41,875 nt of DNA from Ruminococcaceae bacterium UBA2854 (GCA_002350765.1 DEFK01000038.1:15904-57778), one strand, 5' to 3'; counted from the stretch's first letter, positions 31,169 through 40,615 are shown. Made by a program: numbers and translations. Notes: generated by a model not told the origin, from the letters alone.

Positions 31169-32395
31169 CTATATCTTCTTAAACACAAGACAGGTATCGT
31201 GACCGCCGAAGCCGAGGTTCGTGCTCGCGCTGATGGTTAAATCTCTCTTTTTAGCCTTGCCTAAGGTGTAATCGAGATCACATTCGGGGTCTAACTCGTC
31301 CGTACCGATTGTCGGCGGAACTATTCCGTCCTTAAGAGCCATTACGGAAACAATCGCTTCGATAGCGCCTGTCGCGCCGAGCATATGACCTGTCATAGAC
31401 TTCGTAGAGCTAATGCTTATATCGTAGGCTTTCTCGCCTAAAGCGGCTTTAACCGCCATTGTCTCGGTTTTATCGTTCATCGGAGTTGAAGTTCCGTGAG
31501 CGTTCAAGTAAACGACATCATCATCAGTAACGCCCGCTTCTTTAAAAGCTACTCTCATAGCCTCGGCAAGACCTTCGCCGTTCGGTTCGGGAGCAGTTAC
31601 GTGGTGAGCGTCGCAGGTATTACCATAGCCCGAAAGCTCGGCATAAATCTTAGCGCCTCTGGCTTTAGCGTGCTCATATTCCTCTAAAATAAGAACTCCC
31701 GCGCCCTCGCCCATTACGAAGCCGTTACGCTTAACGTCAAACGGAATGGACGCTTTCTTCGGATCCTCGGTAGTTGAAAGCGCTTTCATATTAGCGAATC
31801 CCGCAACGGTAAGCGGATGTACAACATACTCCGCGCCGCCCGCGATAATCGCGTCGGCGTAGCCGTCTTTAACAGCGTGGAACGCTTCGCCGATTGAGTT
31901 CGCGCCTGTAGCGCAGGCTGACATTACCGAAAGGCTTACACCCTTGGCTTTATACTTAATAGCAACCTGACCTGTGGCGATATTACCAATCATCTTAGGA
32001 ATAAAATGAGGGCTAACCTTACGGGGGCCTTTCTCGATAAGGTTCTGGGTATTTTCTACGAAGGAGTAAAGTCCGCCGATACCCGCGCCGATATATGAGC
32101 CGAGGCGTTTTTCATCGACCGTGCCGATAATTCCGCTGTCCTCAACCGCTTCTTTAGCCGCCGCTAAGGCGAAAATCGTATACATATCGGTTTTTCTTAA
32201 ATCACGCTTTTCGACAACGGTTGTCGGGTCAAAATCCTTAACCTCGCCTGCGATTTTAACAGGTAGGTCATCCGTTTCAAACTTTTTGATTTTATCTATA
32301 CCGCAAACGCCGTCAAGCATATTCTTCCACATTGTCGGAACGTCGTTTCCGACAGGTGTAACAGCGCCTACGCCTGTAACTACTACTCGTCTCAT
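31169..32395 (-). CDS. fabF: 3-oxoacyl-ACP synthase II
   Basis: The 408-residue condensing enzyme extends acyl-ACP with malonyl-ACP. The catalytic cysteine is C161 (SVMSACATGANS); the two histidines lie in YLNAHGTSTPMND and STKSMTGHMLGATGA. The start MRRVVVTGVGAVTP at 32395 is preferred over the outer start at 32434, because AAAGG lies before it and that outer part lies in the fabG hairpin region. No fabH is present in this operon, so priming must be elsewhere. Confidence 0.96.
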   Translation of the reverse strand: MRRVVVTGVGAVTPVGNDVPTMWKNMLDGVCGIDKIKKFETDDLPVKIAGEVKDFDPTTVVEKRDLRKTDMYTIFALAAAKEAVEDSGIIGTVDEKRLGSYIGAGIGGLYSFVENTQNLIEKGPRKVSPHFIPKMIGNIATGQVAIKYKAKGVSLSVMSACATGANSIGEAFHAVKDGYADAIIAGGAEYVVHPLTVAGFANMKALSTTEDPKKASIPFDVKRNGFVMGEGAGVLILEEYEHAKARGAKIYAELSGYGNTCDAHHVTAPEPNGEGLAEAMRVAFKEAGVTDDDVVYLNAHGTSTPMNDKTETMAVKAALGEKAYDISISSTKSMTGHMLGATGAIEAIVSVMALKDGIVPPTIGTDELDPECDLDYTLGKAKKRDLTISASTNLGFGGHDTCLVFKKI

Positions 32396-32428
32396 ATTTT
32401 TCAGCCTTTCATAATTTTTATTATCAAT

Positions 32429-32461
32429 CAGCAATGTAAAACGCGAAGCGTTTTACATTGC
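32429..32461. repeat. Perfect 15-bp hairpin between fabG and fabF
   Basis: AGCAATGTAAAACGC (32429-32443), a GAA centre and GCGTTTTACATTGCT (32447-32461) form a perfect inverted repeat. It covers the last codons and stop of fabG. No T-run follows on the minus strand, so it is not a normal terminator; it may protect or process the mRNA inside the operon. Confidence 0.7.
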
Positions 32462-33196
32462 TATTCCACCGTCAACTCTTATTACTTCGCCTGTAACATA
32501 GGAAGCGTAATCGCTGCATAAGAACGCGATAACATTAGCTACGTCCTCGGGAACGCCTCTGCGTTTCATCGGGATAGACGAAGCGATTTCATCCTTGATC
32601 TTGTCGGATAAAGCCTGTGTCATAGCTGTATCTATGTATCCGGGAGCTACGGCGTTTACTGTAACGCCTCTAGCCGCGAGCTCGCGCGCAACGGATTTTG
32701 TAAGCCCGATAACACCCGCCTTGGACGCGGAATAGTTAGCCTGACCCGCGTTGCCGTTAATGCCGACAATTGAAGCGACGTTTACGATACGTCCGCTTCT
32801 CTGACGCATAAAGGGTTTATAAACGTGCTTTGTCATATTGAAAGCGCCCTTGAGGTTAACGTTGATAACCGCGTCGAAGTCCTCCTCGGGCATATTAAGC
32901 ATAAGCTTATCGCGGGTAATTCCAGCGTTATTTACGAGAATATCAATCTTTCCAAACTCGGAAATAATCTCCTTAACTACAGCTTCGCCCGCTTCAAAAT
33001 TACTCACGTCGCAATCGTAAGCCTTAACCTTTACTCCTAAAGCCTCGACAGCCTTTAAAGCCTCGGCTTTATCCTCTTCCCTGCCAATACCGACAATCGC
33101 GATATCCGCTCCGAGAGAGGCAAGTTTTTCGCATACGCAACGACCGATTCCGCTGTATCCGCCTGTAACTACGGCAACTTTATTTTTAAAATCCAT
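32453..33196 (-). CDS. fabG: 3-oxoacyl-ACP reductase
   Basis: The 247-residue short-chain dehydrogenase uses NADPH to reduce 3-oxoacyl-ACP. Cofactor loop TGGYSGIGR (11-19), NNAG (89-92), and the catalytic S142, Y155 and K159 (NYSASKAG). Start ATG 33196, with AAAGGAG upstream. fabD ends 10 bases before, on the same strand. Confidence 0.95.
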   Translation of the reverse strand: MDFKNKVAVVTGGYSGIGRCVCEKLASLGADIAIVGIGREEDKAEALKAVEALGVKVKAYDCDVSNFEAGEAVVKEIISEFGKIDILVNNAGITRDKLMLNMPEEDFDAVINVNLKGAFNMTKHVYKPFMRQRSGRIVNVASIVGINGNAGQANYSASKAGVIGLTKSVARELAARGVTVNAVAPGYIDTAMTQALSDKIKDEIASSIPMKRRGVPEDVANVIAFLCSDYASYVTGEVIRVDGGIAM

Positions 33197-33206
33197 AACT
33201 TCTCCT

Positions 33207-34109
33207 TTAAATATCAAGCGCCTCAAGGTCGGAAAGATTCTCAACCTTAATAGCTTTTATTTCTTTATTAATTCTTCCATTTAATCCTGTAAGCGTTTTT
33301 CCTACGCCGACTTCGATTATGGTATCCACGCCCTCGTTTACGAGGTTTTCGATAATAGTCTGCCAGCGTACGGGGTTTTCAACCTGAGCTTTTACAAGCG
33401 CCTTATAATCGCCCTCGTAGGGTTTGGCTGTGTAATTAGAGTAGATAGGAATTTCGGGCTCGTTAAACTCAACCGAGCTCATATATTCCATAAGTCCGTC
33501 AGCCGCTTCGGACATAAACGGAGAGTGGAACGCTCCGCTTACCGCCAGGCGTTTAGCCCTGCCTTTTTCAGCAGAAAACGCTTCTGTAAGCGCGTCAACG
33601 TTTTCTTCTTTAGTCGCTACAACAGTCTGCGCGGGACTGTTGTAATTAACGGGATATGTATCGGAAAATCTTTCGCAGATTTCCTCGATTTTATCGGCGG
33701 GCAATTTAAGCACCGCAAGCATAGCCCCAGGGTTCTCCTTAGCCGCCTTGTCCATAAGCTCGCCTCTTTTACAAACGAGCTTAAACGCCTCTTCGTCGCT
33801 TAACATTCCCGAAAACGCGAGCGCCGCGATTTCTCCCAGAGAAAATCCCGCGACATAGTCGGGCTTAATACCCTTTTCGGCTACGGCTCTCGCCGCGGCT
33901 AAATCAGCCGTAAAAACGCAGGGCTGGGTATTAACCGTTACGGAAAGCTCTTCCTTAGTTCCGTCGAAGCACTGAGCGGAGGTTCCCTTTCGGATACCGT
34001 CCGCCATATCGAAAACGGCTTTCGCCGCCTTTGAATTATCGTAAAGTTCCTTTCCCATCCCTGGGTACTGAGCGCCCTGGCCTGAGAAAACAAATGCTAT
34101 TTTACCCAT
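33207..34109 (-). CDS. fabD: Malonyl-CoA:ACP transacylase
   Basis: The 300-residue enzyme loads malonyl onto ACP. FSGQGAQYPGMGKELY starts the domain; the catalytic serine is S90 in GFSLGE, with the histidine in GAFHSPFM. Its start overlaps the 3' end of fabK by 13 bases. The ACP gene itself (acpP) is not in the window. Confidence 0.95.
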   Translation of the reverse strand: MGKIAFVFSGQGAQYPGMGKELYDNSKAAKAVFDMADGIRKGTSAQCFDGTKEELSVTVNTQPCVFTADLAAARAVAEKGIKPDYVAGFSLGEIAALAFSGMLSDEEAFKLVCKRGELMDKAAKENPGAMLAVLKLPADKIEEICERFSDTYPVNYNSPAQTVVATKEENVDALTEAFSAEKGRAKRLAVSGAFHSPFMSEAADGLMEYMSSVEFNEPEIPIYSNYTAKPYEGDYKALVKAQVENPVRWQTIIENLVNEGVDTIIEVGVGKTLTGLNGRINKEIKAIKVENLSDLEALDI

Positions 34110-35047
34110 TTATCGGCACCGCCTAAAACTTCTTCCGCCTTGGTGAATAAGTCGAGAATAATATCACGGGCGGGTTCTTCCTTCTTAACCATAGAAGCTA
34201 CCTGTCCCGCGAGAACGCATCCGTTCTTAACGTCGCCCTCACGCGCCGCGAGTCTTAATACTCCCGCGCCCTTGGCTTCGAGCTCCTCGTCGGAATAGGT
34301 TGTTGAATCGTATTCCATCTTAGTATACTCGCGGGTATAGCTGCTCTTAATACAGCGCACGGGATGGCCTAAACGCTTACCCGTAACCACGGTATCTATA
34401 TCCTTGGCTTTTAGAATCTTGTCCTTGTATTCCTGAGCGATTGTACATTCCTTAGCTACCAAGAAACGAGTACCGACCTGTACTCCCGAAGCTCCGAGCA
34501 TAAAGCAAGCCGCGACCTGGCGTCCGTCGGCGATACCGCCCGCCGCGATAACAGGGATACTAACCGCGTCTACAACCTGCGGTACAAGAGCCATTGTGGT
34601 TAAATCACCCACGTGGCCGCCGCTCTCTCCGCCCTCCGCGATAACCGCGAAAGCGCCGAGCTTTTCCATTCTTCTCGCCAAAGCGGTTGAGGGTACAACG
34701 GGGATAACCTTAATTCCCGCCTGAGTCCATTTATCCATATATTTTCCGGGATTACCCGCGCCTGTGGTAACAACCTTAACGCCTTCTTCAACAACGACGT
34801 CGGCTACCTCGTCGGCAAACGGGCTCATAAGCATAATATTAACTCCGAACGGTTTATCGGTAAGCTCTTTGCACTTCTTAATTTCCGCGCGGAGCTGTTC
34901 GCCGTTGGAGTTCATAGCGGCGATGAGTCCGAGTCCGCCCGCGTTGCTTACGCCCGCGGCTAAGGATGCGTCGGCTACCCACGCCATTCCTCCCTGAAAG
35001 ATAGGGAATTCTATATTCAGTTTTTCGTTAATTACGGTTGAAATCAT
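34097..35047 (-). CDS. fabK: Enoyl-ACP reductase II (FMN-dependent)
   Basis: The 316-residue TIM-barrel flavoprotein starts MISTVINEKLNIEFPIFQGG and shows GGLGLIAAMN, EGGESGGHVG and PVIAAGGIADGRQVAAC..LGASGVQVGTRFL-type blocks, with the NMO/FabK fold. Nitronate monooxygenases share the fold, but the placement as first gene of the fatty acid operon favours FabK. The ATG at 35047 follows AAGGGGGA. FabK enzymes make enoyl reduction resistant to triclosan. Confidence 0.95.
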   Translation of the reverse strand: MISTVINEKLNIEFPIFQGGMAWVADASLAAGVSNAGGLGLIAAMNSNGEQLRAEIKKCKELTDKPFGVNIMLMSPFADEVADVVVEEGVKVVTTGAGNPGKYMDKWTQAGIKVIPVVPSTALARRMEKLGAFAVIAEGGESGGHVGDLTTMALVPQVVDAVSIPVIAAGGIADGRQVAACFMLGASGVQVGTRFLVAKECTIAQEYKDKILKAKDIDTVVTGKRLGHPVRCIKSSYTREYTKMEYDSTTYSDEELEAKGAGVLRLAAREGDVKNGCVLAGQVASMVKKEEPARDIILDLFTKAEEVLGGADKWVK

Positions 35048-35077
35048 TATGTATCCCCCTTTGTGAGATAAAAACAT

Positions 35078-35094
35078 ATAGTAAGTCATACTAA
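35078..35094. promoter_or_regulatory. FapR-like operator
   Basis: Minus-strand TTAGTA-TGACT-TACTAT has the shape of FapR sites (TTAGTA, five bases, TACTAA), with one end base differing. It lies just downstream of the predicted fabK transcription start. In Bacillus FapR senses malonyl-CoA and represses such operons. No fapR gene is in the window. Confidence 0.5.
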
Positions 35095-35108
35095 ACCAAT
35101 TATATTTC

Positions 35109-35137
35109 ATTTTACTATATGTGATTAAAATAGTCAA
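35109..35137 (-). promoter_or_regulatory. Promoter of the fatty acid synthesis operon
   Basis: TTGACT (35132-35137) and TAAAAT (35109-35114) on the minus strand are 17 bases apart, with a start near 35102. The FapR-like site lies within the first 25 transcribed bases. Confidence 0.75.
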
Positions 35138-35173
35138 TGATTATTTTTATACAAAGAGGGCGCTGTATCTAAA

Positions 35174-35515
35174 TCAGCTGCAATAATCCTCGAGAACAGT
35201 CCTGAGTTCCTTATCGCTTTTTACCTTTATCCCGCGGCTTAACAGAGCTCGGTCGCCTTTCGGCAGAATTGAGGCGAAGGTGTCGGTTTTCTTAATTATC
35301 TCTCCCGTTTTCGCGTTTTCGACCGCTATTTTCTTGTCAACAATTTTGACTACATACATATCCGCTTCCTCCGTTACAGCAGCGGGCTTCGAGGGATAGG
35401 CTTTGAAGCTCACCCGCTCAACGGGTTTATCCGCGTTTCCCGTATTAAAAAGCATAGCCGCGGCGAATAAAGAGTATATAGCAATCCCTGTTATAAGCAT
35501 TAATCGTTTCATCAT
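35174..35515 (-). CDS. BofC C-terminal-domain-like protein
   Basis: The 113-residue protein has an N-terminal membrane/signal segment (LMLITGIAIYSLFAAAMLF), then a domain with YVVKIVDKKIAVENAKTGE, KTDTFASILPKGDRALLSRG and ELRTVLEDYCS, like the C-terminal domain of BofC. In Bacillus BofC is a forespore protein that restrains a signalling protease, but this protein is shorter, and homologous short domains occur in Clostridia without known function. GGAAGTG lies before the ATG. It is convergent to nothing and shares an intergenic region with the PBP gene. Confidence 0.7.
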   Translation of the reverse strand: MMKRLMLITGIAIYSLFAAAMLFNTGNADKPVERVSFKAYPSKPAAVTEEADMYVVKIVDKKIAVENAKTGEIIKKTDTFASILPKGDRALLSRGIKVKSDKELRTVLEDYCS

Positions 35516-35744
35516 TACACTTCCGATTTCAAAAAATAATATATTTCAAGGATAGTTTTAGCCTGTTTATAGCCATTATTCATACAATTTATATAAATCT
35601 CCGAAAAAAAATCTATATATAATGAAAAGAAAATCGTTAGAAAAGGTTTATTTTTTTTCGTTTTTGTGTTAGAATGTTAGGGTATAGTGTGTAAGTTTGC
35701 ATAAATGTATAGAAATTTAGAATGTTTTAATAAGGAGAATTCCT
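35516..35744. other. Divergent intergenic region
   Basis: No gene is seen. TATAAT at about 35617 and TATAGT near 35683 could be parts of promoters for the PBP gene, but no clear -35 boxes support them. Confidence 0.4.
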
Positions 35745-38114
35745 ATGCGTGAAACAGATATCAGTAAATTTACAAAAAAGAGAAAAGACGACCTCGCGCA
35801 TGAAAACGGAGCGAAAAGATGCTTTAAAGCGCTCGGCAGAACGCTTTTTACAATTCTTATGGTGCTCGTTTTCGCGGGAACGATTGTCGCGATATCCCTT
35901 TCGATATACGTAGCTAAGATCGCTTCCGAACCCACGGGCGTTAACCTTAAAGCTAAATCCGTTAACCAGACAAGCTTTATCTACGTTAAGAACAAGAAGG
36001 GTAAATACAAGAAATATAAATCCCTCTATTCTTCCGAAAACAGAGTATGGGTCAATTTTAACGACATACCCGAGAATATGAAGCAGGCTCAGATAGCGAT
36101 TGAGGACAAGAGATTCTTCGACCACCACGGAGTTGACCTCAACCGAACAGTCGGCGCCGTTCTTCATCTTACCAGCGGACAGTCAAGCTACGGCGGTTCT
36201 ACATTAACCCAGCAGCTTATTAAAAATATCTCGGACGACAACGAGGTTTCGCTAAACCGAAAGCTGAGGGAGATTATTAAAGCGCTGAAGCTCGAGACCG
36301 AGTACACTAAAGACCAGATTCTCGAGGCTTACCTGAACGTCGTTAACTACGGCAACAACTGCCAGGGAGTTCAATCGGCGGCTAACCTGTATTTCGCTAA
36401 GGATATTCAAAAATGCTCGCTGGCACAATGCGCGGCGATAGCGGGTATTACGCAGAACCCCAGTAAATTCAATCCGCTCTATCATCCCGAAAACAATAAA
36501 AAAAGGCGCGAGCTTGTGCTTTCGGAGATGTACGACCAGAAGATGATTACCAAAGAGCAGTACGACGAAGCTCTTAAGGAATCAAAGAATATGAAATTCG
36601 TCGGGTTCAAAAAGAGCAACAAAAAGAATATCGGAAGCAAAATACAGAACTGGTATATGGACGAGCTCCAGCGTGATTTGCAGGCTGACCTCGCCACATA
36701 TTACAACATAAGCGAAAAAGCGGCTTCCAATAAAATCTTTACCGAGGGATTAAAAATCTACTCCGCTATGGACAGCGAAATGCAGTCCTATATTGAAAAA
36801 GCGGCAAGAAATATTAATACAAGCAGTGACTCGGGAATGCAATGCGCCGCTACGATGATTGGAATGGACGGCGCGGTAATAGCTACCACGGGTTCTTCCC
36901 AGGAAAAAACAAAGAACCTTGTATTCGACAGAGCTACACAGTCAGTCTTACAGCCGGGTTCGTCAATCAAACCCGTAGTTGTTTATCCTTACGCTATAGA
37001 AAAAGGAAAGCTCCACTTCAGCTCGGTTGTAAAGGATGAAGCGCTCCCGAAATATAAGGTTGTCAATGGGCAATATGTAGCAGGTCCTAACAACTGGTAC
37101 CGAAGCTACAAGGGTAATATGCTTCTCCCCGACGCTATAGAATGGTCGGCGAACGCGACCGCGGCTCAGGTAATGAACACTATTACTCCCGAAGCGGCTT
37201 ACAATCAGGTAGTTACTCTACAGGGCTTCGAACATCTCGACGTTAAGGACAGGAGCAACACAGGTGGACTTTCAATCGGTGGTCTTACAGGCGGTGTTAC
37301 TGTTCGTGAAATGGCGGCGACATTCACATATATGGGCAACGGCGGAAAGTATTATAAACCGTTCACCTATTATTACGTAACCGATTCCGAGGGCAACGTA
37401 ATAATTGATAACCGTGACGCGATACCGAAAGCCTCCTACTCGCCTGACACAGCCTATATTATGAACAGGCTTTTACATTACAATATGACCTACTGCGCTC
37501 ATACTAACGCGGCTAACGCGAGAGTAAGCGGTTGGGATATAATAGGAAAAACAGGTACAACCGACGCGGATAAGGACTCCTGGTACTGCGGACTCAGCCC
37601 CTACGCTTCACTCGCGGTATGGACAGGCTTCGATAAACCGAGGACAATTTCAGGCGTTGGACAAAGAAACGCTACGGTACTGTTCAGCGATGTAATGGGG
37701 CATTATCTGGCGAATAAAAAGAAAAAAGAATTTACAAGACCCGCTACTATTGTAGAAGCGAATTTCAATTCTTCCAACGGAGCCGTTTATAATGTCGGCA
37801 ACGCTACGGAAGGACGGTATGTCGGCTATTACTCCGAGAAGAAAGTACCGACGGGCAGTTCATCATACGTTGACTATTACGCGGGCGACAGCTACGGCGG
37901 AAACAACTATTACGACTACGATGACGACGATGACTACGATTCCGACAACAGCAGCGATGATGACGACGACAGCGACGATAATGACAGCGGCGGCAACAGC
38001 AGCAACAACGACGAAGACAGCGGCGGCGGTAACGACGAGGACAGCGGCGGTAACGAAGACGACGGCGCTGATGACGACGGCAGCGGCGGCAGCAACGAAG
38101 TAGTAGACGGATAA
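35745..38114 (+). CDS. Class A penicillin-binding protein (PBP1A-like) with an acidic tail
   Basis: The 789-residue bifunctional enzyme polymerises and cross-links peptidoglycan outside the membrane. Cytoplasmic start, one membrane helix (about 33-56), glycosyltransferase domain with EDKRFFDHHG (catalytic E120) and GGSTLTQQLIKN, then a transpeptidase with SSIK (S406), SAN (S468) and KTGT (K602). Residues about 718-789 are a low-complexity tail of aspartate, serine, glycine and asparagine, ending NEVVDG. AAGGAG precedes the ATG. hom follows after 32 bases; the two may be co-transcribed by read-through. Confidence 0.95.
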   Translation: MRETDISKFTKKRKDDLAHENGAKRCFKALGRTLFTILMVLVFAGTIVAISLSIYVAKIASEPTGVNLKAKSVNQTSFIYVKNKKGKYKKYKSLYSSENRVWVNFNDIPENMKQAQIAIEDKRFFDHHGVDLNRTVGAVLHLTSGQSSYGGSTLTQQLIKNISDDNEVSLNRKLREIIKALKLETEYTKDQILEAYLNVVNYGNNCQGVQSAANLYFAKDIQKCSLAQCAAIAGITQNPSKFNPLYHPENNKKRRELVLSEMYDQKMITKEQYDEALKESKNMKFVGFKKSNKKNIGSKIQNWYMDELQRDLQADLATYYNISEKAASNKIFTEGLKIYSAMDSEMQSYIEKAARNINTSSDSGMQCAATMIGMDGAVIATTGSSQEKTKNLVFDRATQSVLQPGSSIKPVVVYPYAIEKGKLHFSSVVKDEALPKYKVVNGQYVAGPNNWYRSYKGNMLLPDAIEWSANATAAQVMNTITPEAAYNQVVTLQGFEHLDVKDRSNTGGLSIGGLTGGVTVREMAATFTYMGNGGKYYKPFTYYYVTDSEGNVIIDNRDAIPKASYSPDTAYIMNRLLHYNMTYCAHTNAANARVSGWDIIGKTGTTDADKDSWYCGLSPYASLAVWTGFDKPRTISGVGQRNATVLFSDVMGHYLANKKKKEFTRPATIVEANFNSSNGAVYNVGNATEGRYVGYYSEKKVPTGSSSYVDYYAGDSYGGNNYYDYDDDDDYDSDNSSDDDDDSDDNDSGGNSSNNDEDSGGGNDEDSGGNEDDGADDDGSGGSNEVVDG

Positions 38115-38146
38115 TTATTCTCCAGATAAAGAAAGGGTGGAAATAA

Positions 38147-39370
38147 ATGATACAGGTTGCAATAATGGGACACGGAGTGGTAGGCTCAGGTGTTGCCAAC
38201 ATTTTAACAACACATAAGAAAAAACTTTTCGAAAACTTAGGCGAAGAAATTTATATCAAAAAGATATTGGATTTACGCGAGTTCCCCGACTCTCCTTTAG
38301 CGGATCGTTTTACTAAGGATTTCAACGAGATTCTTAACGACGCAGAAATAAGAGTAGTCGCCGAGGTAATGGGAGGAACACATCCCGCCTACGATTTTAC
38401 CAAGGAGCTTCTTAAAGCGGGTAAAAGCGTAGTAACCTCTAACAAAGAGCTCGTAGCCGCTAAGGGCGCGGAGCTTATACAGATCGCTAAGAACAACAAC
38501 GCCAACTTCTTCTTCGAGGCGTCGGTAGGCGGCGGTATTCCTATTTTACGCCCCTTGGTTCAGTGCTTAGTAGCTAACAACGTAAAGGAAATCGCGGGTA
38601 TATTAAACGGTACTACCAACTTTATTCTCTCCAAGATGATTGACGAGGGTATGGAGTTCGACGCGGCGTTAAAGCTCGCGCAGGATTTAGGCTTTGCCGA
38701 GAGAAATCCCGAGGCGGATGTTGAAGGACACGACGCTTGCAGAAAGATTTGTATTCTCGCTTCTCTCGCTTACGGAAAGCACATCTACCCCGACAACATA
38801 CATACCGAGGGTATTACAAATATCAGCCTTAAAGACGTAGCGTACGCCGCTCAGTACAAGAGCAAGATCAAGCTTATCGGCGACGTTAAAAAGCTCGAAA
38901 ACGGCAAAATTGATATTTTCGTATCCCCTATGTTCGTAAGAGATAAAAGCCAGCTCGCCAACATCAGCGACGAGTTCAACGGTATTATGGTTCGCGGCGA
39001 TTGCACCGACGACGTTCTTTTCTATGGAAAGGGCGCGGGTTCGCTCCCCACAGCCTCAGCCGTTGTAGCTGATATTATAGACAGTTGCAGACACTTAAAA
39101 GAAAGAAAGTATATTTTCTGGGCTGACAGCAACAACGAGAGCGTTCTGCCATATAATGAATCAAGAACAAGAATGTATCTCCGCTTAGAGAATCCCGATT
39201 CTCTCGAAGCCGTTAACGAGGTATTCGGAGATGTTTATGTTATCGCTAAGGACGAACAGCTCGCCGTAGCTACCGACCTTATGACAATAGGCGAAATCGA
39301 GAGCAACATCGAAAAGCTCGAGAGAAAAGGAAATAAAGTTCTTTCCAAAATCAGAATCAGCGATTTATAA
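38147..39370 (+). CDS. hom: Homoserine dehydrogenase
   Basis: The 407-residue enzyme reduces aspartate semialdehyde to homoserine, the branch to threonine and methionine. NAD-binding MGHGVVGSG (8-16), TSNKELVAAKG, and the catalytic block NGTTNFILSKM...EADVEGHDACRK are typical. The C-terminal ~80 residues form an ACT-like domain that could bind threonine. AAAGGGTGG precedes the ATG. lysC follows after 36 bases. Confidence 0.95.
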   Translation: MIQVAIMGHGVVGSGVANILTTHKKKLFENLGEEIYIKKILDLREFPDSPLADRFTKDFNEILNDAEIRVVAEVMGGTHPAYDFTKELLKAGKSVVTSNKELVAAKGAELIQIAKNNNANFFFEASVGGGIPILRPLVQCLVANNVKEIAGILNGTTNFILSKMIDEGMEFDAALKLAQDLGFAERNPEADVEGHDACRKICILASLAYGKHIYPDNIHTEGITNISLKDVAYAAQYKSKIKLIGDVKKLENGKIDIFVSPMFVRDKSQLANISDEFNGIMVRGDCTDDVLFYGKGAGSLPTASAVVADIIDSCRHLKERKYIFWADSNNESVLPYNESRTRMYLRLENPDSLEAVNEVFGDVYVIAKDEQLAVATDLMTIGEIESNIEKLERKGNKVLSKIRISDL

Positions 39371-39406
39371 TCTACAATATACAAGGTAATTAAAAGGAGT
39401 AAAACA

Positions 39407-40615
39407 ATGAGTTTAATTGTACAGAAATTCGGAGGTTCATCCGTCGCGGACGCAGAGCGCGTTTTTAACGTCGCTGGTATCGTAACGGAAACCTACGACA
39501 AAGGCAACGATATCGTAGTCGTTGTATCCGCTCAGGGCGATACGACAGACGACCTTATCGCCAAGGGCAACGAAATCAACCCCAACGCCTCCAAGCGTGA
39601 GCATGATATGCTTGTATCCGCGGGAGAACAGATTAGTATTTCTCTTCTCGCTATGGCAATTGAAAAGCTTGGCTATCCCGTAATATCGCTTTTAGGCTGG
39701 CAGGCAGGCTTCCAGACAAGCTCCGCCCACACCTCGGCGCGTATCAAGAGAGTTATCCCCAACCGTATCCGCAAGGAACTCGACAAAAAACGTATTGTCA
39801 TCGTAGCGGGCTTCCAGGGACTTTCAAAATACGACGATATTACAACTCTCGGACGCGGAGGCTCGGATACCTCGGCGGTAGCGCTTGCGGCGGCTATGCA
39901 CGCGGATTTATGTCAGATTTACACCGACGTTGAGGGTGTATACACAGCTGACCCGAGATTAGTTAAAAACGCTAAAAAACTTCAGGAGATTTCCTACGAC
40001 GAGATGTTGGAGCTCGCGACATTAGGCGCGCAGGTACTCAACAACCGCAGTGTGGAAATGGCAAAAAAATACAACATCGAGCTCGAAGTTCTTTCAAGCC
40101 TTGTAAAAGCTCCGGGCACTATAGTAAAGGAGAAAGTAAAAATGGAGAAAATGTTAATCAGCGGTGTCGCTAAAGACACAGATATTGCGAGAATTTCAAT
40201 TGTAGGCGTTCCCGATGAACCGGGCTTCGCGTTTAAGCTTTTCTCAAAGCTTTCCTCGAAGAATATCAACGTAGACATTATTCTTCAGTCTATCGGTCAT
40301 AACGGCAAAAAGGATATTTCCTTTACTATCCCCAAGGACAGAGCGGCTGACGCGGAGGCTATCGTTAAGGATTACGCCGAGAATATTGAAGCAAAGAATA
40401 CATTCATCAGCACGGAAGTCGCTAAGATTTCAATTGTCGGCGCGGGTATGGAAAGCCACGCGGGCGTTGCTACAAAGATGTTCGAGGCGCTCTACGACGC
40501 TCAGATCAACATCCAGATGATTGCTACATCCGAAATTAAGGTTAGCGTACTTATCAACAAGAAAGACGCTGACAGAGCCGTAGCGGCTATCCACGAAAAA
40601 TTCTTTGAGCAATAA
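39407..40615 (+). CDS. lysC: Aspartate kinase
   Basis: The 402-residue enzyme phosphorylates aspartate, the first step to lysine, threonine and methionine. KFGGSSVA (7-14), GRGGSDTSAVALAAAM and QIYTDVEGVYTADPR are typical; two ACT domains (about 255-400) give feedback control, most often by lysine or lysine plus threonine. AAAAGGAG lies before the ATG. The unit with hom lies 30 kb away from the lysine riboswitch; no L box is visible in front of hom or lysC. An internal start may also make a small ACT-only subunit, as in Bacillus, but I cannot prove it. Confidence 0.95.
   Translation: MSLIVQKFGGSSVADAERVFNVAGIVTETYDKGNDIVVVVSAQGDTTDDLIAKGNEINPNASKREHDMLVSAGEQISISLLAMAIEKLGYPVISLLGWQAGFQTSSAHTSARIKRVIPNRIRKELDKKRIVIVAGFQGLSKYDDITTLGRGGSDTSAVALAAAMHADLCQIYTDVEGVYTADPRLVKNAKKLQEISYDEMLELATLGAQVLNNRSVEMAKKYNIELEVLSSLVKAPGTIVKEKVKMEKMLISGVAKDTDIARISIVGVPDEPGFAFKLFSKLSSKNINVDIILQSIGHNGKKDISFTIPKDRAADAEAIVKDYAENIEAKNTFISTEVAKISIVGAGMESHAGVATKMFEALYDAQINIQMIATSEIKVSVLINKKDADRAVAAIHEKFFEQ

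Noticed and set aside
34097..35047. Nitronate monooxygenase instead of FabK
   Set aside because: The fold is shared, but the position at the head of a complete fatty acid operon with no other enoyl reductase favours FabK.
30307..35047. Polyketide synthesis cluster
   Set aside because: The genes are single-domain type II fatty acid enzymes in the standard Firmicute order with accABCD; there are no tailoring genes.
37792..38202. ORFs in other frames over the acidic PBP tail
   Set aside because: They are low-complexity shadows of the GAC/AGC-rich repeat and have no start signals.
38147..40615. Lysine riboswitch in front of hom-lysC
   Set aside because: The gap between PBP and hom is only 32 bases and has no L-box motif.
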